Assembly (NCBI RefSeq): GCF_963667405.1
Contig: NZ_OY763408.1
Coordinates: 62,001 to 126,000, forward strand
Source of the DNA: an uncultured Sphaerochaeta sp.
GTDB taxonomy: Bacteria > Spirochaetota > Spirochaetia > Sphaerochaetales > Sphaerochaetaceae
Length of the DNA: 64,000 bases
Direction: 5' to 3'
Shown here piece by piece: positions 32,648 through 40,897 of this stretch. The first letter of the stretch is position 1. Every line of letters begins with the position of its first letter. A model generated the notes under the pieces. It ran no database searches, was not told where the DNA came from, and saw nothing but the letters and a program-made list of their open reading frames with translations. The translations under genes and the position numbers were made by a program.

Positions 32648-33567
32648 TGCTTCAACCCCAATTTGGTCCGCATCGCCTGTTCCATCCGGATCAGGCTGGC
32701 GATCTCATGGCGGCCATTCTCATTGAGTAGGGAGACCGACTTGGAGCGGGTGACCAGGCTCATGGGAATATCGGTGAGGTCGTAGTGGTACTTTGCATTC
32801 ACCGGATAGGAGCGTGCCTCGCTCACCCCGGCGATGGTCAAAAAGTCACTGACTTCCCGGGCAAGGGCCTCGTTCTCACGGAAGTGCTCATACAGCCACT
32901 TGTAGATGTCGATGTGGAAGTTGGCCATCACCCCGTTGTAGCCATGGTAGCCTGCAATCCAGGAGTCGAGAACGGTGGCGGTATTTGCATTGAAGAGGGC
33001 AAGGTTCGTTCCCTTGACCAGCTCAACCCTGCGTTTCTCAATCTCCAGGGAGCAGGAGACATCCTTGAGGAAGACCAGCTTGTCCTCCTTGGCGGCCCAA
33101 GAGAGGAACTCGTCATCAAGCAGTCTCAGGTAGGGGTAGGGACACTCATAGAGGCCGAAGGTGACCGAAGGAAGCTGGGCGAAGATGTCCTGTGCATTCG
33201 CATTGAAGACATCGGCTCCCTCATCCTGTTTGGCCATCCGGTTGGAAACAAGCACCACCGCATTGACCCCGGTCTCGGCCATTGCACCAAGCTCGGCAAT
33301 CTGTTTTGCATGGTCGTCACTGGTGTGCCCGCTTGCAATGACCTTCACCCTTCCTGCCGCCGCTTCCACCACAGCCTTGGCGATATCGAGTTTCTCCTGA
33401 TCGGAGAGAAAGAACATCTCGCTGGACTGGCAAACGGCAAAGATGCCGTCGCAACCACGGTCGATGTACCAGTCGGTAAGTTTGCGAACCCCTGCAAAAT
33501 CCACCTTGTTGTCTTCGGTGAACGGGGTGATCATGGTCGGCCAACAGCCGTAATAACGTTCTTGCAT
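32644..33567 (-). CDS. Dihydrodipicolinate synthase/N-acetylneuraminate lyase family protein
   Basis: The 307-residue class I aldolase-fold protein has the Schiff-base Lys in LVFLKDVSCS and the catalytic Tyr in FGLYECPYPY. The phosphate/carboxylate loop normally reading GTTGE is AVCQSSEMFFLS here, so it is not a lysine-pathway DapA. Its place between the TRAP permease and the HpcH aldolase argues for sugar-acid dehydration or keto-acid cleavage. AAGGAGCAG precedes the ATG, 12 bp after dctM. It is cytoplasmic. Confidence in the family is high, in the substrate none. Confidence 0.88.
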   Translation of the reverse strand: MQERYYGCWPTMITPFTEDNKVDFAGVRKLTDWYIDRGCDGIFAVCQSSEMFFLSDQEKLDIAKAVVEAAAGRVKVIASGHTSDDHAKQIAELGAMAETGVNAVVLVSNRMAKQDEGADVFNANAQDIFAQLPSVTFGLYECPYPYLRLLDDEFLSWAAKEDKLVFLKDVSCSLEIEKRRVELVKGTNLALFNANTATVLDSWIAGYHGYNGVMANFHIDIYKWLYEHFRENEALAREVSDFLTIAGVSEARSYPVNAKYHYDLTDIPMSLVTRSKSVSLLNENGRHEIASLIRMEQAMRTKLGLKQ

Positions 33568-33579
33568 GGTAACTGCTCC

Positions 33580-34869
33580 TTAGATGAGGCCTGCCGCCCT
33601 GGGCAGGAAGAGGGTGACTTCAGGGATATAGGTGATGATGACCAGGACGATCAGCATGACCACCAAGGGCCAGATGATCTCCTTCATGACACCCTTGAGC
33701 GGGGTTCCCGAGATGCCACTGGTGATGAACAGGAGCATTCCGAAAGGCGGCGTGGAGAGCCCGACCATCATGTTGAAGGTAACAACCAGACCGAAGTGGA
33801 TCATATCGATGCCCAAGGCCTGTGCCACCGGAATCATGATCGGGACGAAGACCAGCTGGATGGTGGAGGTGTCCATGAACATGCCCAGGATGAGAATGAC
33901 GATGTTCACCAGCAGCATGAAGGTCCACTTGCTTGAGGTGAATCCCAAGATCCAATTCCCGATGTTTGCAGCCAACTGCTCGCGGGCAACAATGTAGCTG
34001 ATGATGGTGGCCGCCCCGATCATGATGCTGGTTGCCCCCACATCCTTGATGGTGGTCTTCACCACCTCGAAGAGGTCCTTCCATCCCATTGCCCTGTAGG
34101 CAAACACCGACACGAGCATTGCATAGAGCCCTGCGATGGCACCCGCTTCAGTGGGTGTCATCACACCGGTGTAGATGCCTACCAAAAGAATGATGGGGGT
34201 GAGCAAGGCGGGAAGAGCCTTGAGGGTGAAGAGCAGGAAGACCTTCCAGACAATTTTCTCGCCACGGGGATAGTTGCGCTTCTTGGCAACCAGTGCGACG
34301 TAGATCATCAAAAAGAGTGCAAGCATCACAGCCGGTACCATGCCACCCATGAAGAGCGCACCCACGGAGGTGCTGGACAGCATGGCGTAGATGACCAAGG
34401 GGATGGACGGGGGGAAGATGGGGCCGATGGTTGCAGAGGCTGCGGTGATGGCGCAACTGAACTCAGGGTCATACCCATCATCCTTCATGGCTTGGATCTC
34501 TATCTTGCCAAGCCCGGCTGCATCGGCAATGGCCGAACCGGTCATGCCGCTGAAGATCAGCGAGGCGATGACGTTCACCTGTCCCAGGGCTCCCCGCATC
34601 CTTCCGGTGAGGCCGCCTGCGAACTTGAAGATCATATCGGTTACCTTTCCCGAGTTCATCACGTTTGCTGTGAAGATGAAGAGGGGAACGGCAATGATGA
34701 CATAGTTGGTATAGTAGGTATTCATGACCTGGTTCACGACCAGGCTCAGGTCCGCACCCTTCACCAGAAGGTAGCATGCAGCCGAGGCGAGCATGCCCAA
34801 GGCAATGGGCATCCTGAGTATGAAGATCAGGATGAAGACAAACAGGGTAATGAAGAGGGGAAAACTCAT
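33580..34869 (-). CDS. dctM: TRAP transporter large permease
   Basis: The 429-residue protein of about 12 helices is the ion-coupled channel subunit of a TRAP transporter. Signatures are ALGQVNVIASLIFSGMTGSAIADAAGLG, PPSIPLVIYA, and the C-terminal LSTPPFGMLLFITSGISG. It works with the small permease and the periplasmic DctP protein to import a carboxylated substrate with sodium. Its ATG overlaps the dctQ stop by 4 nt. Confidence 0.95.
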   Translation of the reverse strand: MSFPLFITLFVFILIFILRMPIALGMLASAACYLLVKGADLSLVVNQVMNTYYTNYVIIAVPLFIFTANVMNSGKVTDMIFKFAGGLTGRMRGALGQVNVIASLIFSGMTGSAIADAAGLGKIEIQAMKDDGYDPEFSCAITAASATIGPIFPPSIPLVIYAMLSSTSVGALFMGGMVPAVMLALFLMIYVALVAKKRNYPRGEKIVWKVFLLFTLKALPALLTPIILLVGIYTGVMTPTEAGAIAGLYAMLVSVFAYRAMGWKDLFEVVKTTIKDVGATSIMIGAATIISYIVAREQLAANIGNWILGFTSSKWTFMLLVNIVILILGMFMDTSTIQLVFVPIMIPVAQALGIDMIHFGLVVTFNMMVGLSTPPFGMLLFITSGISGTPLKGVMKEIIWPLVVMLIVLVIITYIPEVTLFLPRAAGLI

Positions 34870-35396
34870 CTCTTTACCTCCCCAAGCAACGGGTCATAGC
34901 GATGGTCGAAGGCATCATCCAGCTTGCCGGTGATCACCTTCCAGTCCTCGATGACCGGCTTGATCGTATAGCCGATGATGGAGAGCAGAAAGTAGGTGAA
35001 GGGGAGGAAAATCCAGGTGTAGGAGACCCGCAGGACCGGGGTCTTCTGGAATCCGAGGAAAAATGCATACTTGAAGGAGGGAACGACCATGACGGCAAAG
35101 GTGCCGATGATCAGGAGGTTTCCCAACAAGCGAGCCCAGGCTGCAACCTTGGGGCTGTAGGCTTCATAGAGCATGGTGAACTGTACGTGTCCCTTGCGGC
35201 GCATTGTGTAGCAGGCACCAAGGATGACCGACCAGCAGAAACCGATGACAATCACATCCTGGGTCCAGGTAAGCGGGTGGTTGACCACATACCGGAAGAA
35301 TACCTGCAGGATGAATGCCAGAAACAGGAAGACGAAGGAGATGATGGGAAGGTAGACTTCCATGACATCCCGTAGGACCAACAATACTTTTTTCAT
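34866..35396 (-). CDS. dctQ: TRAP transporter small permease
   Basis: The 176-residue protein has four hydrophobic helices, including VYLPIISFVFLFLAFILQV, and the DctQ motif PLTWTQDVIVIGFCWSVILG with the conserved Trp-Thr-Gln/Glu. It binds the large permease. The frame is open far upstream, but homology and GGAGG before ATG 35396 mark the start. A stem-loop lies between it and dctP. Confidence 0.92.
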   Translation of the reverse strand: MKKVLLVLRDVMEVYLPIISFVFLFLAFILQVFFRYVVNHPLTWTQDVIVIGFCWSVILGACYTMRRKGHVQFTMLYEAYSPKVAAWARLLGNLLIIGTFAVMVVPSFKYAFFLGFQKTPVLRVSYTWIFLPFTYFLLSIIGYTIKPVIEDWKVITGKLDDAFDHRYDPLLGEVKR

Positions 35397-35420
35397 AGGG
35401 GACGGCCTCCGCTGTGAATA

Positions 35421-35452
35421 CGAGAAGAAACCCGGGGCAGTACAGCCCCGGG
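35421..35452 (-). terminator. Attenuator-like stem-loop between dctP and dctQ
   Basis: On the minus strand CCCGGGGC-TGTACT-GCCCCGGG (plus 35431-35452) is followed by TTTCTTCT. The T run is imperfect, so partial termination would keep DctP more abundant than the permeases. Confidence 0.65.
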
Positions 35453-35466
35453 CTTCAGGATTGCAC

Positions 35467-36465
35467 TTACTTGCCAGCTGCCTGGACTTTCTCGAACATA
35501 GCCTTGTCCCAGCTCTTGGCATAGGGGCTGGCCAGGTACTGTGCCAGTACATGTTCGGAGAAGGCATCCAGATCTGCATAGTAGATCTTCATGCCGGCAC
35601 TCTTGAAGTAGTCGACCAGCTCAGCCTCAGCCTTGAGGTTGGTGGTGTCGCAATACTCGATACCGGCCTTCACGCCTTCCATCACCCAAGCTTTCTGCTG
35701 CTCGGTAAGGGACTGCCACTTTGCTTCGTTGATGGCGGGCCATACGGAGTCAACCAAGTGGTTGGTGATGGTGATGGACTTGGTGACCTCATAGAACTTT
35801 GCATTCTTGGTGGACGGAAGCGGGTTGTCCTGTCCGTCGACGGTCTTCGTCTGCAGAGCCATGTAGAGCTCGCTGAAGGAGATCGGGGTCGGGTTGGCAC
35901 CCAGTGCCTTGCCCAGGAAAATCCAGGAGTCGGAGTTCGGCATTCTCAGGTTCACGCCCTTGAGGTCGGCCGGTGTCTTGATCTCCCTGTCCTCAACCAG
36001 GTTGAGCTGTCTGGTTCCCAGATACTGTGCGCCGAGGGGGCGAATGCCCTGTTCCTTGGCGATGCGGTCGAACACTTCCTGTCCTACCGGGCCATTGAGT
36101 ACGCCAGTCATGTGGTCGTAGGTCTTGAAGATGTAACCGGCGGTGAACATCGATACCCAGGGGCTGCCATCGGTGAGCCAGGAAGCGGAAGTGGCAGTCA
36201 TGTCGGCCTGACCGCTCTTGACTGCAGAAACTTCCTGCTCCTGCTTGAAGAGGGAGGCGGAATCATAGGTGAGCACCTTGATCTGGCCACCAGAGGCTTT
36301 CTCGACGGTCTCCTTGAAGACACGCATGGCACCGGCATGAGCATCGGTGGGAACTGCGGTCATCGTGTAGACCAATTCAACGGGCTTCACTTCGGTGGAA
36401 GCTTGGGCGAAAGCCATGGGAAGTACCAGGGCTGCCATCAAAAGGGTGATGATTGCTTTTTTCAT
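35467..36465 (-). CDS. dctP: TRAP transporter substrate-binding protein
   Basis: The 332-residue exported protein starts with a signal peptide (MKKAIITLLMAALVLPMAFA). The mature DctP fold shows the substrate-carboxylate Arg in KGVNLRMPNSDSW and SFSELYMALQTKTVDGQDNPL, typical of uronate/aldonate-binding members. GGAGGAG precedes the ATG. It is the first gene of the operon dctP-dctQ-dctM-aldolase-aldolase-gntR and is expected to bind a sugar acid such as a uronate, because two keto-acid aldolase-type genes follow. Confidence 0.92.
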   Translation of the reverse strand: MKKAIITLLMAALVLPMAFAQASTEVKPVELVYTMTAVPTDAHAGAMRVFKETVEKASGGQIKVLTYDSASLFKQEQEVSAVKSGQADMTATSASWLTDGSPWVSMFTAGYIFKTYDHMTGVLNGPVGQEVFDRIAKEQGIRPLGAQYLGTRQLNLVEDREIKTPADLKGVNLRMPNSDSWIFLGKALGANPTPISFSELYMALQTKTVDGQDNPLPSTKNAKFYEVTKSITITNHLVDSVWPAINEAKWQSLTEQQKAWVMEGVKAGIEYCDTTNLKAEAELVDYFKSAGMKIYYADLDAFSEHVLAQYLASPYAKSWDKAMFEKVQAAGK

Positions 36466-36480
36466 TGTCTCCTCCTACGG

Positions 36481-36563
36481 ACCGCATAGCGGTATAACAA
36501 TGGTCGATGGTTTTCCGATGTCTATCGGAAACAAATCTGCTTAGCTGTAAAGCTGTCTTACAG
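36481..36563. promoter_or_regulatory. Three inverted repeats upstream of dctP
   Basis: ACCGC-ATA-GCGGT (36481-36493), TTTCCGAT-GTCT-ATCGGAAA (36512-36531) and CTGTAA-N7-TTACAG (36545-36563) lie in the 148-bp leader. AATGGTCG occurs at 36499 and again near 36567. They are candidate GntR operators. Confidence 0.45.
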
Positions 36564-36613
36564 GTTAATGGTCGCATGGGATTCTTCTTCTGTCAAACAC
36601 TATTTCAAACGTG

Positions 36614-37933
36614 TCAGGATTTTTGCAATCTGATCAGTTCCCGGCGCAACCAAGCGATGGTCAGAAGGACCGAGAGCAGGTCGGAGAGAGGGAAGGAAAT
36701 CCAGATTCCCAGACTGCCGAAGCGCGAAGAAAGCATGAGCACCAAGGGAAGCAGCAGCACAAACTGCCTGCTGGTCCACAAGAGCAGCGATTGCATGCTC
36801 TTGCCGATACTCTGGAAGTACGAGGCTCCCAGGCTCTGGATTCCCACCAAAGGGATGGTTGAGAGTACGATGCGCAGGGGCACAAGCGTGGACGAGACCA
36901 GATTCCTGTCCTTGGTGAACAGACTGAGGATGGGGCCGGCAAACCCTTGGAGCGAGATGAGCAGGAGCAGGCCGAGAACAAGTTGTACACCTACAGAGAG
37001 CTTGACCAGGGAGGCAAGCCGCTTTGTGTCCTGTGCACCATAGCTGAACCCTGCGATGGGGGCGAAGCCCATCACCAGTGCTGAGAGCGGAAGGTAACAG
37101 AGCATGGTGACCTGGGTGATGAGGGTGTAGGAGGCAACCGCATCAGAGCCTGTACTGGCCAGCAGCAGGGAGTTCACCAGGGCAATGACGGCTCCCGTTC
37201 CCACTTGGCGGATCCAGGATGGCAAACCGAGGGGGAGTATCTCCTTGAGGAGTATCCTTGAGGGTCTTGACCAGGAGAAGGTCCCCTTTCTGCCTAGCAA
37301 TGCATACAGGCCAAAGGCTACTGCGACCAGATGCCCCAACCCGGTTGCAAGCGCAGCTCCTTGGATACCCAAATCCAAGGAAAGGATGAAGATGCTGTCC
37401 AGGATGATGTTCACCGTATTGCCGATCAAGAGCAATGACAGGGCCTTGCCGGCCTTACCCTCGGACCTGAGCATGGCGGAGAGAAAGGTGCTTGCAGTGA
37501 AGAACGGGGTGAAGGACAGGAGGGCTGACAGATAGCGCAAGGCTTGTTCTGAGGTCTCTCCTGCCGGACCGAACCAGGAGAGGACAAGCGAAGGAAGGGA
37601 GAGAAAGAAGAGAGCGAAGAGGGCTGTCACCCCAAGCAGGGTGACAGCTGAGGTGCTGAATGCCCGATTTGCCCGATCCTGGTCCCGCTTTCCCAACGCC
37701 CTGCTGATGACCGAAGCAGATCCGGCACCGAAGAGCTGGGCGAACGCCACCAGAAGCAGCTGGATGGGGGAGGCAAAGCCAAGCCCTGCCAGCGCTGTCG
37801 CTCCCACTGTACGACCAAGGAAGATGGTGTCGGCAATGGTGTACAGCGATGCGGAAAAGAGCGCAATCATCGAGGGGATGCTCAGTTTGGCCAGCAGGGA
37901 GGAGAGGTTGTCTTTGCCCAGATTGGTGTGCAT
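36614..37933 (-). CDS. MATE-family efflux protein
   Basis: The 439-residue inner-membrane protein has 12 hydrophobic helices in two related halves and MATE features IPSMIALFSASLYTIADTIFLGR, GAGSASVISRALGKRD and FAPIAGFSYGAQD. It would export cationic drugs or metabolites using sodium or protons. Substrate is unknown. TATGAT ends 6 nt before the ATG and there is no SD, so the mRNA should be leaderless. It follows the YhcH-family gene by 49 bp on the same strand. Confidence 0.9.
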   Translation of the reverse strand: MHTNLGKDNLSSLLAKLSIPSMIALFSASLYTIADTIFLGRTVGATALAGLGFASPIQLLLVAFAQLFGAGSASVISRALGKRDQDRANRAFSTSAVTLLGVTALFALFFLSLPSLVLSWFGPAGETSEQALRYLSALLSFTPFFTASTFLSAMLRSEGKAGKALSLLLIGNTVNIILDSIFILSLDLGIQGAALATGLGHLVAVAFGLYALLGRKGTFSWSRPSRILLKEILPLGLPSWIRQVGTGAVIALVNSLLLASTGSDAVASYTLITQVTMLCYLPLSALVMGFAPIAGFSYGAQDTKRLASLVKLSVGVQLVLGLLLLISLQGFAGPILSLFTKDRNLVSSTLVPLRIVLSTIPLVGIQSLGASYFQSIGKSMQSLLLWTSRQFVLLLPLVLMLSSRFGSLGIWISFPLSDLLSVLLTIAWLRRELIRLQKS

Positions 37934-37939
37934 GGTTGC

Positions 37940-37945
37940 ATCATA
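37940..37945 (-). promoter_or_regulatory. -10 box of leaderless MATE gene
   Basis: TATGAT on the minus strand, 6 nt before the ATG at 37933, inside the gap after the YhcH-family gene. The -35 region is weak. Confidence 0.4.
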
Positions 37946-37982
37946 TGATGGGAGAGCGAAAAAAGCGAACCAAATGCACTCC

Positions 37983-38438
37983 CTATTCGGCCAACACTTT
38001 GAAGACCACCTTCACCACGGTGCTGCTCTCTGTGTCAATGAGGTTCGGCCCATGGGGCTCACCAGGAAAGAAGAGGGCGAAGACCGAGGGGTTTGCAACG
38101 AAGGTGACCATGCCCGTTGCCGGTCCAAAGAGGGCGTCCTTTGCCTCATCGTAGGGCTGGGTGACTGATAGGGTGGCGGAGTCTGCAATTTCCATGCGTT
38201 CATGGCCCGAGAGAAGAATCTGGACATCAATCTCCTTGCGGTGCACCTCATAGGCATCCGCATGCTGTTTCTCGGTGGCATAGGTGAAGAGGTTGTAGCG
38301 AACACGGGGGTCTTCGGTCTTGTAGCTTCCGAACTCCTGGGTCTTCAGAACCCCGCTTGCAAGAATGGATGCAACCGTTTCAAGGGCGGGAAGAGCGGGA
38401 ATGTAGCGGTGCAGGTTGGTCAGTTGGTCAAGTATCAT
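37983..38438 (-). CDS. YhcH/YjgK/YiaL family protein
   Basis: The 151-residue cupin-like protein fits the YhcH/YjgK/YiaL (DUF386) family: RYNLFTYATEKQHADAYEVHRKEIDVQILLSG holds the metal-ligand His and Glu residues, and FALFFPGEPHGPNL holds another His. Relatives sit in sialic acid, ribitol and uronate loci and may act as sugar anomerases or isomerases. AAGGAG upstream sets the start. It has its own promoter, whose -35 box lies in an inverted repeat shared with the divergent carotenoid operon. Confidence 0.85.
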   Translation of the reverse strand: MILDQLTNLHRYIPALPALETVASILASGVLKTQEFGSYKTEDPRVRYNLFTYATEKQHADAYEVHRKEIDVQILLSGHERMEIADSATLSVTQPYDEAKDALFGPATGMVTFVANPSVFALFFPGEPHGPNLIDTESSTVVKVVFKVLAE

Positions 38439-38458
38439 CTCTGGTTCTCCTTGGTGAG

Positions 38459-38487
38459 AGCATACCCATTCCTTTCTCTCCGAACAA
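38459..38487 (-). promoter_or_regulatory. Promoter of the YhcH-family gene
   Basis: Minus strand: TTGTTC (38482-38487), 17 bp, TATGCT (38459-38464). Confidence 0.6.
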
Positions 38488-38507
38488 GCCGTTTCTCCTT
38501 GTTCGGA
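38479..38507. promoter_or_regulatory. Operator-like inverted repeat between yhcH-type and carotenoid genes
   Basis: TCCGAACAA (38479-38487) and TTGTTCGGA (38499-38507) are perfect 9-bp arms 11 bp apart. The left arm contains the YhcH -35 box, and the crtI promoter begins 36 bp to the right. Confidence 0.55.
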
Positions 38508-38542
38508 ATCATTCTTTTTAAAGAAGCAGGCGCATCTTTCGC

Positions 38543-38571
38543 TTGATTTTCCCCAGTAAACCCCCTACGCT
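38543..38571 (+). promoter_or_regulatory. Leaderless promoter of the carotenoid operon
   Basis: TTGATT (38543-38548), 17 bp, TACGCT (38566-38571), then 6 nt to ATG 38578. No SD. Confidence 0.6.
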
Positions 38572-38577
38572 TGGTAC

Positions 38578-40053
38578 ATGGGAAAAACTGCAATAGTAAT
38601 TGGTGGAGGCTTCGGTGGCCTCAGTTCGGCAGCCCTTCTGGCCCGTGATGGTTGGAGTGTCACGCTCGTCGAAAAGAATGACCAGCTTGGTGGTCGCGCC
38701 CGCTATTGGCATAAGGATGGGTTCACCTTCGACATGGGCCCCTCCTGGTATCTTATGCCTGAGGTGTTCGAGCGCTACTTCAGCCTTTTCGGCAAGAAAC
38801 GTTCTTCCTATTTCGATCTCAAACCGCTCGATCCCTATTACAAGGTTTTCTATGGAGAAGGAGAAACCGCAGCGCTTACTCCGCGCTTTGAGGAGAACAA
38901 GGAGTTGTTCGAATCCTTTGAGAAGGGCGGGGGTGCAGCACTTGAGGAGTATATGCAGCAGTCCACCTACAAGTATGAGGTGGCTATGGAGGATTTTCTC
39001 TACCGCGACTACAAGCACATCGGCCAGTTCTTCAACAGGCGGCTGATGACCGAAGGCCTGCGCCTTGGGGTGCTGGGCAAGCTTGACCGCTTTGTCAGCG
39101 GATATGTCCAGGACCGACGCGCCAAGCAGATCCTTGAGTATGCCATGGTGTTTTTGGGTACCAATCCCGCCCAAGCACCTGCAATCTACTCCATCATGAG
39201 CCATGTGGATCTCAGGCTGGGAGTCTTCTTCCCCCAGAAGGGAATGGCAGGGGCTGCAGAGGGGTTTGCCCAGCTGTGCCGTGAGCTTGGGGTGGAACTG
39301 GTCACCAATGCCGAGGTAAAGCGCATCACCACCAAGGACGGCAAGGCTGTGGGGGTGGAGACCGCCAAGGGTACGTTTGAGGCCGATGTCATCATCAGCT
39401 CCGCTGACTATGAGCACACCGAATCGGTCCTCCTGGAACAGAACCTGCGCACCTATTCCCAGTCCTACTGGAAGAAACGGGTGGTCGCTCCATCCATGTT
39501 CATCGCTTATCTGGGCATCGGGCGTAAGCTGGAAAACCTGGAACACCACAATCTGTACTTCGCCAAGGAGTGGGACTCCCACTTCGATACCATCTTCAAG
39601 GATCCGGCCTGGCCCAACGACCCGTGCTTCTATCTCAGCTGCATCAGCAAGACCGACCCGTCCTCCGCTCCCGACGGGTGTGAGAACGTCTTTCTGCTTG
39701 TCCCAGTCGCCCCCGGCCTTGAGGACTCGGATGCACAACGGGAGCGTTACTTCCAGCATATCGTTGAGCACGTCAAGCAGGTCACCGGTGAGGATCTGGG
39801 CAAGGACCTTCTGGTCAAGCGACTCTATTCCCATCGTGATTTCATCCAGGACTACCATGCCTACCAGGGCACTGCGCTTGGGTTGAGCCATACCCTGATG
39901 CAAACCGCGGTCTTCCGTCCCCGCCATCAGAGCAAGCACGTGAAGAACCTCTACTACACAGGCCAGTACACCCACCCAGGAGTAGGAGTACCGATGGTAC
40001 TCATCGCAAGTGAATTGATTGCCAAGGATATTCAGGAAACCTATGGTCGCTGA
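38578..40053 (+). CDS. crtI: Phytoene desaturase (CrtI family)
   Basis: The 491-residue FAD enzyme has the N-terminal dinucleotide motif VIGGGFGGLSSAALLARDG followed by VEKNDQLGGRA, and the C-terminal CrtI signature LYYTGQYTHPGVGVPMVLIA. It desaturates phytoene to neurosporene, lycopene or didehydrolycopene; the number of steps cannot be read from sequence. It probably associates with the membrane. It is the first gene of a five-gene operon with crtB, a CruF-like gene, a polysaccharide deacetylase and a GH16 gene. The start is leaderless. A 522-codon antisense frame is a shadow. Confidence 0.92.
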   Translation: MGKTAIVIGGGFGGLSSAALLARDGWSVTLVEKNDQLGGRARYWHKDGFTFDMGPSWYLMPEVFERYFSLFGKKRSSYFDLKPLDPYYKVFYGEGETAALTPRFEENKELFESFEKGGGAALEEYMQQSTYKYEVAMEDFLYRDYKHIGQFFNRRLMTEGLRLGVLGKLDRFVSGYVQDRRAKQILEYAMVFLGTNPAQAPAIYSIMSHVDLRLGVFFPQKGMAGAAEGFAQLCRELGVELVTNAEVKRITTKDGKAVGVETAKGTFEADVIISSADYEHTESVLLEQNLRTYSQSYWKKRVVAPSMFIAYLGIGRKLENLEHHNLYFAKEWDSHFDTIFKDPAWPNDPCFYLSCISKTDPSSAPDGCENVFLLVPVAPGLEDSDAQRERYFQHIVEHVKQVTGEDLGKDLLVKRLYSHRDFIQDYHAYQGTALGLSHTLMQTAVFRPRHQSKHVKNLYYTGQYTHPGVGVPMVLIASELIAKDIQETYGR

Positions 40054-40897
40054 GAAACACGAACAGATTTTTCGCAGTGGGAGCAAGACCTACTACTTCA
40101 GCTCGCGCTTCTTCCCCCCTGCTGTTCGCAGGGATGTCTACGCCCTCTATGGGTTTGTCCGGACAGCCGACAACCTGGTGGATACCCAGCCGGTTGATCC
40201 CGCCCAATTTCATGCGTTCAGGCAGGCCTACACCCTTGCCTTTCAGACCGGGAAAGCCAGTGGGGACATCATCATCGATGCATTCATCGAGTTGCAGGGG
40301 CGCAAACAGTTCAATCCCCAGTGGACGGAGGCCTTCCTCGACTCCATGGAACATGATTTGGTCAAGTCAAGCTGTGACAGCATTGATGAGGTACTTACCT
40401 ACATCTACGGTTCGGCTGAGGTCATCGGCCTGTACATGGCCAGGATCATGGATCTGGCACAAGAGGCTTTCCCCTATGCAGCCATGCTGGGCAGGGCTAT
40501 GCAGTTCATCAATTTCATCCGGGACATCCAGGAGGACAATGAGCTGGGAAGACGATATCTTCCGTTGGCCGGCAGCAAGCTCTCCTCCCTTGAGTATGCG
40601 TACACAGCTAGTCACCAGCAGGCATTCAGCACGTTCCTTCGCACTCAGATCAAGCGCTACCAAGCTTGGCAGAAAGAGGCGGAGAAAGGGTATCGTTTCA
40701 TACCCCGGCGCTATCGCATACCCATCATGACGGCAGCTGACATGTACTGTTGGACAGCACAACAGATCGCCAAGGATCCGATGATCGTCTACCGAAAGCG
40801 GGTCAAGCCGCCCAAGACCCGGATTCTTCGAAGGGGTTTTGCCCATAGCTTGGGAGTGGCTTTGCCATGCAGACTTTTTCGAAAACAGAACGCCTGA
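40043..40897 (+). CDS. crtB: Phytoene synthase
   Basis: The 284-residue squalene/phytoene synthase condenses two geranylgeranyl diphosphates. Both Asp-rich diphosphate-binding motifs are present: TADNLVDT (residues about 42-48) and NFIRDIQEDNELGRRYLP. KTYYFSSRFFP is the usual N-terminal motif. A start at ATG 40043, 8 nt after AGGAAA, overlaps the crtI stop by 11 nt and removes eight unmatched residues. Colour genes of this kind make C40 carotenoids; no lycopene cyclase is present, so acyclic products are expected. Confidence 0.92.
   Translation: MVAEKHEQIFRSGSKTYYFSSRFFPPAVRRDVYALYGFVRTADNLVDTQPVDPAQFHAFRQAYTLAFQTGKASGDIIIDAFIELQGRKQFNPQWTEAFLDSMEHDLVKSSCDSIDEVLTYIYGSAEVIGLYMARIMDLAQEAFPYAAMLGRAMQFINFIRDIQEDNELGRRYLPLAGSKLSSLEYAYTASHQQAFSTFLRTQIKRYQAWQKEAEKGYRFIPRRYRIPIMTAADMYCWTAQQIAKDPMIVYRKRVKPPKTRILRRGFAHSLGVALPCRLFRKQNA

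Noticed and set aside
32644..33567. DapA of lysine biosynthesis
   Set aside because: The GTTGE loop is replaced and the gene is embedded in a TRAP catabolic operon.
38518..40086. 522-codon open frame antisense to crtI
   Set aside because: It is a shadow of the crtI reading frame with no family match.
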